Program-made: the position numbers and the translations under genes
The notes under the pieces: generated by a model
Seen by the model: only the letters and a program-made list of their open reading frames with translations
Told to the model about the DNA's origin: nothing
Database searches by the model: none
NCBI GenBank assembly: GCA_014642895.1
Contig: BMJD01000010.1
Location: 41,290-105,289 of the forward strand
Reading direction: 5' to 3'
Origin: Lentibacillus populi
GTDB lineage: Bacteria; Bacillota; Bacilli; Bacillales; Amphibacillaceae
Length of the DNA: 64,000 nt
Shown here: positions 19,215-28,021 of the stretch, piece after piece
How positions within the stretch are numbered: position 1 is the stretch's first letter
How the letters are laid out: every line of letters begins with the position of its first letter

Positions 19215-20123
19215 TTATTCGTAGTATGTCCATTGATGAACCCCTACAATATTAAAATTGGTTGCTAGAATTCTTCTTATTGTCTTTTTTGATTGTACCA
19301 CTTGGCACCAATCATGAATGATATTGGTTGTAATCTTTTCATTGGGGAATAGAATCTTAAATTCTTTAACACTTCTCATTACAGCGTCTGTAACCGGCTC
19401 TCCATTCCCACATTCGTGACAAATACATTTCCTTTTCTCAACAGATAAGTTAAATGAATGACATTTAGAACAAGTAATCCCCTTTCGTAGTTCGTCATAA
19501 TAGAAAGAAGGTATTTGCTTATATGGAGAATCGGTATTATTTAACGACAATAATTGATCTGCAACTTTTTTATGTTTTTCCGACAATTTCGAAGGTATTG
19601 CATTAAAATTTTCGATGTATTGATTAACTTGGGTTGGAAAAATAATTGGTTTATCTAGAGGTGCTTGGTATAAGGTGAATTTCGGATTAATAAAAACAAC
19701 GGAAGCATCTATTTGAGGGTTGAATCCGATGCTGAGGAGTAATTGACGCAGTAAGGATTCGCTTCTACCTAACTGGTACAGAGGATTAATTACTTCTACT
19801 TTAGGGTTCCTTTTGAATAGCTTATCCGATTCGTAATAATAATCGCCTTCATAGTTTTTTACCTCATAAAAGTAAATCTTTCCATGTGCAATAATGAGGG
19901 AATCAATTTGGAAGGTAGTATTATTTACTTTTAGTAACAAATCATTTAATATCAAGCATTCACACTGAAGATTTTCTGTTAAGGCATCAAATAGCACCTC
20001 TCCTTCGTAACCTTTGTTTAGATTAAAATAGTGCTGCTTATCCTTTCTAGGTAAATTCTTTCGCTCGTTCAATAATTCCAGAATTATTAATTCGTTAGAC
20101 ATAGTACGCGGTTTATAAAACAT
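19215..20123 (-). CDS. NERD-domain protein with C-terminal zinc ribbon
   Basis: The protein has 302 residues. Residues about 35-150 form a NERD (nuclease-related) domain: GYEGEVLFDALTE, then a strand with QIDSLIIAHGKIYFYEVKNYEG, giving the E...D...ExK pattern of restriction-endonuclease-like folds. Near residue 215 a zinc ribbon is visible, CSKCHSF...CICHECG. The C-terminus resembles a short helical DNA-binding region. NERD proteins are widespread in Bacilli, sometimes plasmid or island borne, and are suspected to act on nucleic acids; no substrate is known. The gene is AT-rich compared with its neighbours, is flanked by tandem repeats and a stray T-box copy, and interrupts the trpS-yjbC neighbourhood. 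This suggests insertion. Confidence 0.8.
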   Translation of the reverse strand: MFYKPRTMSNELIILELLNERKNLPRKDKQHYFNLNKGYEGEVLFDALTENLQCECLILNDLLLKVNNTTFQIDSLIIAHGKIYFYEVKNYEGDYYYESDKLFKRNPKVEVINPLYQLGRSESLLRQLLLSIGFNPQIDASVVFINPKFTLYQAPLDKPIIFPTQVNQYIENFNAIPSKLSEKHKKVADQLLSLNNTDSPYKQIPSFYYDELRKGITCSKCHSFNLSVEKRKCICHECGNGEPVTDAVMRSVKEFKILFPNEKITTNIIHDWCQVVQSKKTIRRILATNFNIVGVHQWTYYE

Positions 20124-20439
20124 AGTCCACATCCTTTTTATTTATAGAGTCCCAGTCTATTAAAATTTGAAATAGATGGAATGAAAAATATATAAGTTCT
20201 GTTTGAATCACTATAAGATGGTGCCAGTCTAGAATGGGAATATCTACTTTGCTTCATACTATTGAAGGAGTTTTAAGTAACGCATGATGAAACGATTGCG
20301 AGGCTAATAAATCAGCGTATTCAATTAGATAGGAAGATTAGGAATTAGAATAGAAACTTAAAAAAGAAGAGAATAATCACTTGGATTATATAGTAATTTC
20401 TATAATAATGCAATCAAAGGTTTTGTGGTTATGTGACAC

Positions 20440-20596
20440 ATGAACCGCGGCGCCACCCTAATTACTCTGCTGGACACAGAATTACTTTATAAAAATTTAG
20501 CTCCAAAGCCCAATTTTCCAAATTACCATGGTACTTGTTTGCACCAGCTCCCTAAAAATCCAACGGGCAATTGTACTTTATCTTTTTCATTGCTAT
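20440..20596 (-). promoter_or_regulatory. Second, degenerate copy of the tryptophan T-box leader
   Basis: This 157-bp stretch is clearly related to the trpS leader at 18619-18780 (ATTGCTAT, CAATTGCCCG, GCTCCAAAGCCCA, ATGAACCGCGG). On the minus strand the core reads AGGGTGGCGCCGCGG: the A of the highly conserved ACC has become G. Similarity stops right after GGTTCAT, so the terminator with its T-run is absent, and the upstream promoter is not shared. The next minus-strand gene is the NERD gene, not a synthetase. It looks like a relic duplicate rather than a working switch. Confidence 0.85.
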
Positions 20597-20773
20597 ATCG
20601 TATGCATTTGATTTCTCACTTTTTTTCAGCTTTTAAATAACTTATGGTATAATTGTAATACAATATAATATGGTTAGAAAAGATGTATAACTAGGTTGCG
20701 CCCTGACTTGTTAACGTATGAGCAGGAGCGCTTGCTTTCTTTGTGCAAATTTTAAGATGTAAGGAAGGTAAAT

Positions 20774-22276
20774 ATGAGTAATAAACATACGACAACAGAC
20801 GTTATTTTAATTGGTGCCGGAATCATGAGTGCGACATTGGGCTCTCTCTTAAAAGAATTGGCACCAGACTGGAGAATTACTGTATTTGAGAAGCTTGAAA
20901 AGCCAGGAGAGGAAAGCTCCAACGAATGGAATAATGCGGGAACCGGGCACTCGGCACTGTGCGAGCTTAACTACACTCCCGAAAAACCGGACGGGTCCAT
21001 AGACATTAGCAAAGCACTAAAGATTAACGAACAGTTTCAGCTTTCAAAACAGTTTTGGTCTTATTTTGTAAACAGCAATCTGATAAGTAATCCTCAGGAC
21101 TTTATCAAACCATTGCCTCATATAAGTTTAGTACATGGGGAAGATAATGTAATGTTTTTGAAAAAACGGTTTGATGCACTGGCAAACCATCCTTTGTTCC
21201 AAGGGATGGAATTTTCTTGCGACCCGGAAAAATTAAAGGAATGGATTCCGCTTATTATGGATGGCCGTACATCTAAGGGATCTATAGCAGCAACAAAAAT
21301 CGACTCAGGGACGGATGTCAACTTTGGAACTCTAACGCGTAAATTGTTAGACTACTTAAAGGGCCAAAATGTAAATATAAAATACAATCACACGGTAGAT
21401 GATATAAAACGTACTGACGACGGTTCGTGGGAAGTGAAAGTTCGTAATTTCGATCGCGGTACCCTCGAATACCATACTGCAAATTACGTCTTTATCGGGG
21501 CTGGTGGAGGGGCCTTGCCGTTACTGCAAAAAACCGGGATTCCCGAAAGTAAACATATTGGAGGGTTCCCGGTAAGCGGACTATTCCTAGTATGTAACAA
21601 TCCTGAAGTTGTAAAGCAGCATCATGCAAAGGTATACGGAAAGGCTGCAGTTGGCGCTCCTCCAATGTCTGTGCCACATCTTGACACACGATATATCGAT
21701 AACAAGAAAACATTATTATTTGGACCGTTTGCCGGCTTCTCCCCAAAGTTCTTAAAAACTGGTTCAAATATGGATTTATTTGGCTCTGTAAAACCGAATA
21801 ATGTCTTCACGATGTTAGCGGCAGGTGCAAAAAACATACCACTAACAAAATACCTGGTGCAGCAGCTTATGTTATCGAAAGAACAACGGATGGAAGAATT
21901 GCGGGAATTTATTCCAGATGCTAAAAGTGAAGATTGGGATACCGTGACAGCGGGACAACGTGTACAAGTAATTAAGGACACTGATGATGGCGGAAAAGGA
22001 ACGCTTCAATTTGGTACGGAACTTGTTAGTGCTGCTGATGGTTCAGTCGCTGCTTTGCTTGGTGCTTCTCCAGGTGCTTCCACTGCCGTTCATGTTGTGC
22101 TGGATATGTTCAAAAGATGCTTTCCGCAGCATCTAAAAGAGTGGGAACCGAAAATAAAAGAAATAATTCCTTCTTATGGCTTGTCACTGGTGGAAAATCC
22201 AGAACTTATTCAAGAAATTCATGCTTTAACAGCGCGAGCGCTTGGTCTAAGCGAAGAAGAGGCAGTCCTTAGTTAG
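20774..22276 (+). CDS. mqo: Malate:quinone oxidoreductase
   Basis: This 500-residue FAD enzyme oxidises malate to oxaloacetate and passes electrons to the membrane quinone pool, bypassing NAD-malate dehydrogenase. The N-terminus has the dinucleotide-binding fold [17 protein letters not shown], followed by [18 protein letters not shown], a stretch diagnostic for Mqo. The length is typical of the family. AAGGAAGG precedes the ATG, and TATAAT at 20648-20653 is a likely -10. It stands as a single gene with its own terminator. It lies within the accessory region between trpS and yjbC. Confidence 0.95.
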   Translation: MSNKHTTTDVILIGAGIMSATLGSLLKELAPDWRITVFEKLEKPGEESSNEWNNAGTGHSALCELNYTPEKPDGSIDISKALKINEQFQLSKQFWSYFVNSNLISNPQDFIKPLPHISLVHGEDNVMFLKKRFDALANHPLFQGMEFSCDPEKLKEWIPLIMDGRTSKGSIAATKIDSGTDVNFGTLTRKLLDYLKGQNVNIKYNHTVDDIKRTDDGSWEVKVRNFDRGTLEYHTANYVFIGAGGGALPLLQKTGIPESKHIGGFPVSGLFLVCNNPEVVKQHHAKVYGKAAVGAPPMSVPHLDTRYIDNKKTLLFGPFAGFSPKFLKTGSNMDLFGSVKPNNVFTMLAAGAKNIPLTKYLVQQLMLSKEQRMEELREFIPDAKSEDWDTVTAGQRVQVIKDTDDGGKGTLQFGTELVSAADGSVAALLGASPGASTAVHVVLDMFKRCFPQHLKEWEPKIKEIIPSYGLSLVENPELIQEIHALTARALGLSEEEAVLS

Positions 22277-22320
22277 TTCTTTATATACTAAAAGGTGTTC
22301 ATTTTTTCAAAAGAGTTATC

Positions 22321-22368
22321 AAAAAAGGCGACTCAACATTTACTTTTAATTTTGGAGTCACCTTTTTT
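22321..22368 (+). terminator. Terminator after mqo
   Basis: AAAAAAGGCGACTC pairs with GAGTCACCTTTTTT with one mismatch and a 20-nt loop, ending in a T-run. Confidence 0.85.
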
Positions 22369-22376
22369 GATTATTG

Positions 22377-22765
22377 GAGGGATAATTTACCCTCCATTCG
22401 CCATTCGCAATTTAGCCCCGTCAATCGAAATCATAGAACCACTTCCGTTTGGAAAGATATTTTACTTTTCCTTCCTAATCAGCCATTTTCCATTTTCTAA
22501 TACAAAGTTTGTCGATTATTTTCTGTTCATCTTCGTCCCGTTTGCGAGTACGAACCTATTTTTTCTAATCACGATTCCTGGTTATTAGCCGTTCAACTTC
22601 AGGCTTTTTTTCATCTATCCATTGGTTTAGGGCGTTCAAGTTTAACCGTTCCAATTTCAATCACTCCATGTCAAAGATCCTTCTTATAGTATATCATGTT
22701 TATTCAGAAAATAAGCCAATGAAATATAAGGGAAGCCTGGTTTATAACTTTAGTGCGCAGATACA
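22377..22765. other. Intergenic stretch without a convincing gene
   Basis: Nothing robust is seen. A minus-strand 31-codon frame (22565-22660), starting at TTG after ATGGAGTG, would give a short helical peptide and may be the relic of a gene. Confidence 0.4.
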
Positions 22766-22996
22766 TTATTGTAAATATGTTTCCATTAATTTTTTCGCTT
22801 CGCTGATACCATTTTCAGTTAAATAGACCGATTTTGATTTTTTACTTCCTCTAATGAAATCTTCATCCGTTAATTCATCTAAAATTTCAAACGGATAGCC
22901 TTTCCAGCTTCTTCTCATTTCTTTTGGGATATCATCTTCCTTCCAAGAGGTCAGATATAGTAATAGCAGGGTCAGATCCTTTATCTTTTTTTCCAC
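22766..22996 (-). CDS. Small winged-helix-like protein, DUF6429 type
   Basis: The protein has 76 residues from a GTG start with AAAGGA about ten bases upstream. The sequence EKKIKDLTLLLLYLTSW, RRSWKGYPFEILDEL, and KSKSVYLTENGISEAKKL matches a small family (DUF6429) that looks like a winged helix-turn-helix: a helix, a recognition segment and a wing ending in VYLTENG. It may bind nucleic acid, but no target is known. It stands alone between mqo and the 3D-domain gene. Confidence 0.75.
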   Translation of the reverse strand: MEKKIKDLTLLLLYLTSWKEDDIPKEMRRSWKGYPFEILDELTDEDFIRGSKKSKSVYLTENGISEAKKLMETYLQ

Positions 22997-23193
22997 AGTG
23001 ACAAAATCCTTTCTGTATTGGTGTTTATTTAAAGACTATTTAAAAATGAAACAAATGGCAAGTAATTTCTGACGCGAGATACTTATGAAATACAATTGTA
23101 ATCTCAGCTTAATTGTTGTGTAAGTTTGCCGTGATATACTATTGGAGTTGAAATGCAATTATTTTTAATAAAAATAGGAAGCGAGGGAAAAAG

Positions 23194-24345
23194 TTGACAA
23201 GAAAATTAGCTACAATTACCTTAGCAACTATCATTGTTTTAGGAAGTTTATTTTTTAACAATTATAGCTATGCAGAAGCAAATTCAAAGTTAGAAAACCT
23301 GCAGGAACAACGGAAGAATGTTAAAGAAGATTTGTCAAATGCAGAAGAACAAGTTGCTGAACTGATGTCAGAAATAGAAGATTTGAATAAAGAAATGGAA
23401 CGCGTAAATCAATCATTGAATGAAAAGCAAGGTATGATGGAGAAAACAGAACAAAACATTACAAGTGCACTAGAAGAAATTAGAATCCTTCAAGATGAAA
23501 TTAAAGAATTAGAGACGGATATTGAAAAACGCAAGGAAATTTTAAAGGAACGAATTGCCTCTTATCAACAGGCGGGCGGTTCAATGACTTATTTAGAAGT
23601 AATATTCGGTGCGCAAAGTTTTGGTGATTTTATAAGCAGAACTTCCATGGTTAACAAGATTACGGAGGCTGATGCTTCCTTATTAGAAACCCTCGAAAAT
23701 GACATACATAAAGTAGCCGAAAAGCAAAAGCTTGCACTAGAAAAGCTTGATGAGTTAAACGCCATGAAAGCGGAACAAGAGGAAACTTTAGCACAAATTA
23801 AAGAAGAAAAGCAGCAAAATGAACAACGCAGGGAGTCGTTAGAGAAGAAACAGCAAGAGTTAATTGCATTAATAGATAACTTGCAACTGGAAGACAAAAA
23901 GATTGCCTCGCTTCAAACGGAAGCAAAACAAAATATTGTAGCAGCAGCAAGAAAAAGTTCGCAATCTGAACAAGTTAAAAAAAGTGGACGGAAAGTTAGT
24001 ACGGCAAGTAAAGAAAAAGTAGATAAACCTAAAAAAGCAACACAGGACAACACAAACAAAAAAACATTTACCGTTACTGCCACCGCTTATACAATGGAGA
24101 GTGCCGGTGGTTCAGGGGTGACGCACACCGGAATCGACCTCAGGGAAAATCCTAATACAAGAGTAATTGCGGTCGATCCAAATGTTATTCCCTTAGGATC
24201 AGTCGTACATGTAGAAGGATATGGTTATGCGATTGCTGGCGATATTGGCAGTGCAATTAATGGTAACAAAATTGATGTTTATGTCCGGACAAAGCAAGCT
24301 GCAATAAAATGGGGAGTACGTACTGTTAAAGTGACAATTCAATGA
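23194..24345 (+). CDS. Secreted coiled-coil protein with C-terminal 3D domain (cell-wall lytic type)
   Basis: The protein has 383 residues. Residues 1-28 are a signal peptide ending near SYAEA. Residues 30-260 are a long coiled coil of the PcsB/CwlO type (SYQQAGGSMTYLEVIFGAQSFGDFISR is characteristic). Residues 290-383 form a 3D domain with TATAYTMES, ID, AVDPNVIPLGS, and the three aspartates around GDIGSAINGNKIDVYV. 3D domains are the lytic transglycosylase-like core of proteins such as YocH, YuiC and MltA relatives. A role in remodelling peptidoglycan is therefore likely, with the coiled coil as a regulatory arm. The start is a TTG after GCGAGGG. Confidence 0.9.
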   Translation: MTRKLATITLATIIVLGSLFFNNYSYAEANSKLENLQEQRKNVKEDLSNAEEQVAELMSEIEDLNKEMERVNQSLNEKQGMMEKTEQNITSALEEIRILQDEIKELETDIEKRKEILKERIASYQQAGGSMTYLEVIFGAQSFGDFISRTSMVNKITEADASLLETLENDIHKVAEKQKLALEKLDELNAMKAEQEETLAQIKEEKQQNEQRRESLEKKQQELIALIDNLQLEDKKIASLQTEAKQNIVAAARKSSQSEQVKKSGRKVSTASKEKVDKPKKATQDNTNKKTFTVTATAYTMESAGGSGVTHTGIDLRENPNTRVIAVDPNVIPLGSVVHVEGYGYAIAGDIGSAINGNKIDVYVRTKQAAIKWGVRTVKVTIQ

Positions 24346-24353
24346 ATGGATGA

Positions 24354-24403
24354 AAATAAAACAGGGATGCTTAGAAAGTAATAAGTGTTCTTGTTTTATT
24401 TTT
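24354..24403 (+). terminator. Terminator after the 3D-domain gene
   Basis: AAATAAAACA pairs with TGTTTTATTT, with further partial pairing inside, followed by TT. Confidence 0.75.
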
Positions 24404-24452
24404 ATATAAAAGTTGGGTATTCATGTGATTTTAACATTTACGTAGAAACATG

Positions 24453-24481
24453 TTGACAAAATACCTCCATGGGTATATTAT
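24453..24481 (+). promoter_or_regulatory. cstR promoter with CstR operator
   Basis: TTGACA (24453-24458), 17-bp spacer, TATTAT (24476-24481). The spacer holds the palindrome ATACC-TCCATG-GGTAT (24461-24476), which resembles the GC-rich CsoR/CstR operators. A near-identical palindrome stands before the next gene. Confidence 0.8.
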
Positions 24482-24573
24482 GTGAGCATAGCGACAATAA
24501 TAAAACGACAGAAGCGGTATCCCGCAAAAAAGATGTATGTGTTCACTTAGTAAAGCTGAAAGGAGTGTTACGA

Positions 24574-24834
24574 ATGAAATATGATGCCCAAATGAAAAAT
24601 AGAATGAAGCGTATTGAGGGGCAAGTTAGAGGATTATTAAAAATGATGGAGGAAGAAAAAGAATGCCGGGATGTCGTGACGCAAATGTCGGCTGTCAGAA
24701 GTGCAATGGATCGTACCGCTGCATTAGTTGTCAGTAAAAATCTGGAACAGTGCATTCGTGAAGAAAAACAAACTGGCGAAAGTTCTGAGGATCTTATTAA
24801 AGAAGCAGTTAATTTATTAGTTAGAAGCAGATAA
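24574..24834 (+). CDS. cstR: CstR, persulfide-sensing CsoR-family repressor
   Basis: This is an 86-residue all-helical protein of the CsoR/RcnR family (RIEGQVRGLLKMMEE). Cysteines fall at exactly residues 31 and 60, the two positions that form di- to tetrasulfide crosslinks in Staphylococcus aureus CstR. The His of copper-sensing CsoR is replaced (Asn56 in that segment), so copper binding is unlikely. The ATG at 24574 has AAAGGAG before it; upstream in-frame ATG codons lack this. Reaction with persulfides should release it from the operators at 24461 and 24919 and induce the sulfur genes downstream. A terminator separates it from them, so it has its own transcript. Confidence 0.92.
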   Translation: MKYDAQMKNRMKRIEGQVRGLLKMMEEEKECRDVVTQMSAVRSAMDRTAALVVSKNLEQCIREEKQTGESSEDLIKEAVNLLVRSR

Positions 24835-24870
24835 GATTGACAAGCTGTTTTACAACATTTATCATAAAAA

Positions 24871-24908
24871 ACGGGTTAAGCAAGCAATCAACTAACCCAT
24901 TTTTTTAT
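24871..24908 (+). terminator. Terminator after cstR
   Basis: GGGTTA pairs with TAACCC across a 14-nt loop, with AAAAAA before and a run of seven Ts after. Confidence 0.8.
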
Positions 24909-24918
24909 TTAATATATA

Positions 24919-24943
24919 ATACCTGTACGGGTATATGTATAAT
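24919..24943 (+). promoter_or_regulatory. CstR operator and -10 element of the rhodanese/sulfur operon
   Basis: ATACC-TGTACG-GGTAT (24919-24934) has the same half-sites and spacing as the cstR operator. It is followed by a perfect -10, TATAAT, at 24938-24943. The -35 is weak. The first rhodanese gene starts 42 bp further on. Confidence 0.8.
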
Positions 24944-24984
24944 GATGATTGGTCTGGAATTTTACTAGTTAGGAGGGAACAGTA

Positions 24985-25284
24985 GTGAAGGAAGTTGCAG
25001 CAAAAGAATTAGCAGGAAAATTAAAAGCAGGGGAAAACGTGAGCATTATTGATGTTCGGGAAGAGAAAGAAGTAGCACAAGGGAAAATACCGGGTGCACT
25101 TCATATTCCACTTGGTCAATTACCAGACCGTCTTGATGAGATGGATAAAAATAAACATTATTATATGGTTTGCCGTTCTGGTGGTCGAAGTGGCAAAGCT
25201 TGCTTGTTTTTAAGTGAGCAAGGCTATGATGTTACGAATATGACAGGCGGTATGCTGGACTGGGAAGATGAAGTTGAAAAGTAA
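24985..25284 (+). CDS. Single-domain rhodanese sulfurtransferase
   Basis: This 99-residue rhodanese starts at GTG seven bases after AGGAGGG. The active-site loop is VCRSGGRS, where Cys carries the persulfide, and the fold motif SIIDVREEKEVAQGKIPGA is clear. It moves sulfane sulfur between thiols such as bacillithiol or CoA and partner proteins. It is the first gene of the CstR-controlled operon and is followed closely by a TusA-rhodanese fusion, so the proteins probably pass persulfide along a relay. Confidence 0.9.
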   Translation: MKEVAAKELAGKLKAGENVSIIDVREEKEVAQGKIPGALHIPLGQLPDRLDEMDKNKHYYMVCRSGGRSGKACLFLSEQGYDVTNMTGGMLDWEDEVEK

Positions 25285-25295
25285 GGAGGATTCAG

Positions 25296-25856
25296 ATTAC
25301 AGCAAATAGAATAGTGGATGCAAAAGGGCTGACATGTCCAATGCCTATTGTGAAGGCCAAAAAAGCAATGATGAACTTAGAACCTGGTCAAGTTATGGAA
25401 GTTCAGGCTATAGATAAAGGCTCAATTGCTGATTTAAAGGCATGGGCAGAGAATACCGGGCACCAGTATATTGGAACAGTCGAGGGCGGTGATCTGTTAA
25501 AACATTATCTACGAAAAGCAAGTGATCCCGAACTGAAGGAAGAAATCAAACATGAATATACCATTGAACTTAACAAACTTCACAGTAAGTTAAATGAACC
25601 GCCCATTTCAATTCTAGATGTTTGTGAACCCATAGAATTTGCTTTTGGTCATATTCCAGGGGCGGTCAATATACCCCTTGGGGAATTAGATGAACGTCTA
25701 GATGAAATAGACCAAAATAAGGAGCTATATATTATTTGCCGTACAGTTAACCGCAGTGATTTAGCAGCACAAAAGTTAACCGAAAAAGGATATAAGAATG
25801 TGATAAATGTTTTACCAGGTATGTCCACATGGGATAGCCCAATAGAAAAAAATTAA
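25296..25856 (+). CDS. TusA-rhodanese fusion sulfurtransferase (CstA-like role)
   Basis: The N-terminal TusA domain has the persulfide Cys in GLTCPMPIVKAKKA. The C-terminal rhodanese domain has the active-site loop ICRTVNRSD. The nearest normal start is GTG at 25314, but it is 24 bp from the ribosome site AAGGAGG and would delete conserved residues. An ATT at 25296 lies 6 bp after AGGAGG. From it the protein begins TANRIVDAKGL, aligning with SADKVLDATGL of the TusA at 27748. I therefore place the start at ATT, giving 186 residues; a sequencing error for ATG is the alternative. Function: persulfide transfer in sulfide detoxification, comparable to staphylococcal CstA. Confidence 0.85.
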   Translation: MTANRIVDAKGLTCPMPIVKAKKAMMNLEPGQVMEVQAIDKGSIADLKAWAENTGHQYIGTVEGGDLLKHYLRKASDPELKEEIKHEYTIELNKLHSKLNEPPISILDVCEPIEFAFGHIPGAVNIPLGELDERLDEIDQNKELYIICRTVNRSDLAAQKLTEKGYKNVINVLPGMSTWDSPIEKN

Positions 25857-25879
25857 ACAATTTTTGAATAACCACTTAT

Positions 25880-26130
25880 AGAGGATGTTCAAAAAGTCAC
25901 CAAATGATAAGCGGCGAATCTCTTCGTTGGCGGAAGAGGATCTTCTGCTAAAACCGCCCACGTCCTGTGGGCAACGCAGAAGTCACCACATCCTGTGGAA
26001 GCCCGGTGCTCAAAGCTACGCCGCCTCGACCTTCTTGCGACGCACAGGAAGTGCTAGTGCCGGCGTTGCAACAGGACGTTGCGATTTTAGCCGGCCTTCT
26101 CATTCGGCGACTTTTTGAACACGCACTTTT
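25880..26130 (+). mobile_element. MITE-like element with perfect 13-bp inverted ends
   Basis: TGTTCAAAAAGTC at 25886-25898 is the exact reverse complement of GACTTTTTGAACA at 26109-26121. Flanking AGAGGA (left) and CGCACTTTT (right) recur at other copies. The interior is GC-rich, with hairpins such as CCCACGTCCTGTGGG, and codes for nothing convincing. It separates the TusA-rhodanese gene from the DsrE gene, whose ribosome site lies directly after the right end. Confidence 0.85.
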
Positions 26131-26145
26131 AGGAGGAATTTTTAA

Positions 26146-26544
26146 ATGGCTAACACAAAAGTAGCAATTATTGCAGCGAACGGAACATTATTTGACGCAT
26201 ATAAGGTATTTAACATTGCGACGGCAGCTGCAGCGTCCGATGCCGAAGTAGGGATTTTCTTTACGTTTGAAGGGTTAAATCTAATTCATAAGGAGGCGCA
26301 TAAACAGCTTCCATTACCAAAAGGAAAAGAACATTTTGCGGAAGGATTTAGCAAGGCGAATGTGCCATCCATTGAAAAGCTGGTAGGTATTGCTCAAGAA
26401 CTGGGTGTCAAATTAATTGCTTGCCAAATGACGATGGATGTAATGAATCTGGCTAAGGATGCATTTGTTGATGGAATTGAAGTAGGCGGCGCGGCTACAT
26501 TCATTGATTATGCGAAGGATGCAAATATCTCACTATCATTTTAA
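26146..26544 (+). CDS. DsrE/DsrF-family sulfur-relay protein
   Basis: This 132-residue protein of the DsrE2 type has an N-terminal [21 protein letters not shown] and a conserved Cys in [12 protein letters not shown]. Such proteins carry sulfur on that cysteine and act with TusA and rhodanese partners. AGGAGG precedes the ATG by nine bases. It belongs to the cst-type cluster, but a MITE-like element lies between it and the upstream genes. The CstR promoter must therefore read through about 240 bp of repeat, or another promoter must exist. Confidence 0.88.
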   Translation: MANTKVAIIAANGTLFDAYKVFNIATAAAASDAEVGIFFTFEGLNLIHKEAHKQLPLPKGKEHFAEGFSKANVPSIEKLVGIAQELGVKLIACQMTMDVMNLAKDAFVDGIEVGGAATFIDYAKDANISLSF

Positions 26545-26558
26545 CGGAGGGGTTGCAA

Positions 26559-27689
26559 ATGACAAAAACAATTTCAGTTAAAGAATTGGCGAAAAAAATA
26601 GTAAACCGCGAAGAAACGTTGATTTTGGATGTACGGAATACAGATGAATTTAATAATTGGAAAATAGAGGGCGAAAAGGTCAGGGCTATCAATAAACCGT
26701 ATTTCAACTTACTGGACGGGATCGATCCTATTAAAGGTACGTTGAAAAAAGATCAGGAAATAATCGTTGTCTGTGCAAAAGGCGGTTCATCCGAAATGAT
26801 CGGAGATATGCTAAGCGATGCCGGATTTACAACGGTTTATAGCCTGAAAGATGGTATGAAAGCTTGGAGTGAATACTTGGAGCCGGTAAAGATTGCTGAT
26901 TTAAATGACGGAGGTAGCCTGCACCAATTTGTTCGTTTAGGAAAAGGTTGCCTATCATATTTCATTCAATCAAATGGAGAAGCAGCAATTGTAGATACAG
27001 CAAGGATGACGGATATTTATAAACAGTTTGCGGAAGAACAGGGTGTACAGATTAAGCATGTCATGGACACACATTTACACGCAGACCACATTTCCGGCGG
27101 ACGCAAACTCGCGGAAGAAGTTGGTGGCACTTATTACTTGCCACCTAAAGATGCAGCGGATGCTACCTTTTCGTATACACCACTTGAAGAAGGCAATGAC
27201 ATCATGGTGGGTAATACTGCTATAAAGATACAACCAATCTATTCACCGGGTCATACAATTGGCAGTACGTCATTTATAATTGATGGTAAGTATTTATTAA
27301 CTGGCGACAATCTATTTGTGCGATCAATTGGTCGTCCGGATTTAGCCGGATTGGCAGAAGATTGGGTAGAAGATCTTCGACATACGCTCTATAACCGTTA
27401 CAAAGAACTTTCCGATGATTTAATCGTATTACCTGCACATTACTCTTTTGCAGAAGAACTTGGTGAAGGTGGTAAAGTCTTAGCTCGGTTAGGTGACCTT
27501 TATCAGAAAAATGCAGGGTTACAAGTAGATGATGAGCAGAAATTTAGAAAAATGGTAACCGAAAATCTTCCGCCGCAACCGAATGCGTATGAAGATATTC
27601 GCAAAATAAATATGGGTAAACTTTCGCCCGATCAGGAAGAACAGAAAGAAATGGAAATAGGACCTAACCGTTGTGCGATTGAGGGATAG
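26559..27689 (+). CDS. Rhodanese-metallo-beta-lactamase fusion, persulfide dioxygenase (CstB/ETHE1 type)
   Basis: The protein has 376 residues. Residues 1-110 are a rhodanese with the active loop VVCAKGGSS. Residues 115-340 are a metallo-beta-lactamase domain with [11 protein letters not shown] (iron-binding HxHxDH), [13 protein letters not shown], and the C-terminal PAHY His. The tail NRCAIEG is typical of this group. Such non-heme iron enzymes oxidise low-molecular-weight persulfides to sulfite or thiosulfate, and the fused rhodanese supplies or converts the sulfur. The ATG at 26559 follows ACGGAGGGG. Unlike S. aureus CstB, the rhodanese is at the N-terminus. The sulfite produced could leave through the TauE-type exporter downstream. 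Confidence 0.93.
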   Translation: MTKTISVKELAKKIVNREETLILDVRNTDEFNNWKIEGEKVRAINKPYFNLLDGIDPIKGTLKKDQEIIVVCAKGGSSEMIGDMLSDAGFTTVYSLKDGMKAWSEYLEPVKIADLNDGGSLHQFVRLGKGCLSYFIQSNGEAAIVDTARMTDIYKQFAEEQGVQIKHVMDTHLHADHISGGRKLAEEVGGTYYLPPKDAADATFSYTPLEEGNDIMVGNTAIKIQPIYSPGHTIGSTSFIIDGKYLLTGDNLFVRSIGRPDLAGLAEDWVEDLRHTLYNRYKELSDDLIVLPAHYSFAEELGEGGKVLARLGDLYQKNAGLQVDDEQKFRKMVTENLPPQPNAYEDIRKINMGKLSPDQEEQKEMEIGPNRCAIEG

Positions 27690-27700
27690 TTTTTTGAATA

Positions 27701-27716
27701 ATACCCTCGTATGTAT
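27701..27716 (+). promoter_or_regulatory. Weak CstR-like palindrome before tusA
   Basis: ATACC-CTCGTA-TGTAT keeps the left half-site and four of five bases of the right. It lies 47 bp before the TusA gene. It may be a relic or a low-affinity internal operator. Confidence 0.4.
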
Positions 27717-27747
27717 TTGAACTGAATAAATTAGGAGGTATATCAAA

Positions 27748-27975
27748 ATGAGCGCAGATAAAGTATTGGATGCAACAGGTTTATCATGTCCCATGCCGAT
27801 CGTAAGAACAAAAAAGGCAATGGATGAACTAAAAACAGGCGAAATATTGGAGGTCCATGCAACAGATAAGGGTGCTAAAAGTGACCTAGCAGCATGGGCA
27901 AAATCCGGTGGACATGAGCTTTTAAAAGAATTAGAAAAAGACAGTGTACTAAAATTTTGGATAAAAAAAGGATAA
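27748..27975 (+). CDS. TusA-family sulfur carrier
   Basis: This 75-residue single TusA domain has the conserved CPMP motif (GLSCPMPIVRTKKAMDEL) and a WAKSGGHELL segment. The Cys carries a persulfide between donor and acceptor proteins. TTAGGAGG precedes the ATG. It closely resembles the TusA half of the upstream fusion, suggesting duplication. It is followed by a hairpin and the sulfite-exporter gene. Confidence 0.92.
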   Translation: MSADKVLDATGLSCPMPIVRTKKAMDELKTGEILEVHATDKGAKSDLAAWAKSGGHELLKELEKDSVLKFWIKKG

Positions 27976-28002
27976 AGGTGACCCTTCAGCTGGGTCCCCT
28001 TT
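27973..28002 (+). terminator. Weak hairpin between tusA and the exporter gene
   Basis: AAAGGTGACCC pairs with GGGTCCCCTTT with one mismatch. No proper T-run follows, so it may be an attenuator or processing site rather than a full terminator. Confidence 0.45.
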
Positions 28003-28021
28003 GATTTAGGGGAAAGGTTAT

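Noticed and set aside
22295..22588. 97-codon plus-strand frame after mqo
   Set aside because: It overlaps the mqo terminator, has no ribosome site, and its hydrophobic, Phe-rich sequence reflects AT-rich DNA.
22565..22660. 31-codon minus-strand frame with a TTG start after ATGGAGTG
   Set aside because: It is too short and isolated to call; it may be the relic of a gene.
25885..26164. Short plus-strand frames within the repeat element
   Set aside because: They lie inside the GC-rich element, differ between copies, and lack ribosome sites.
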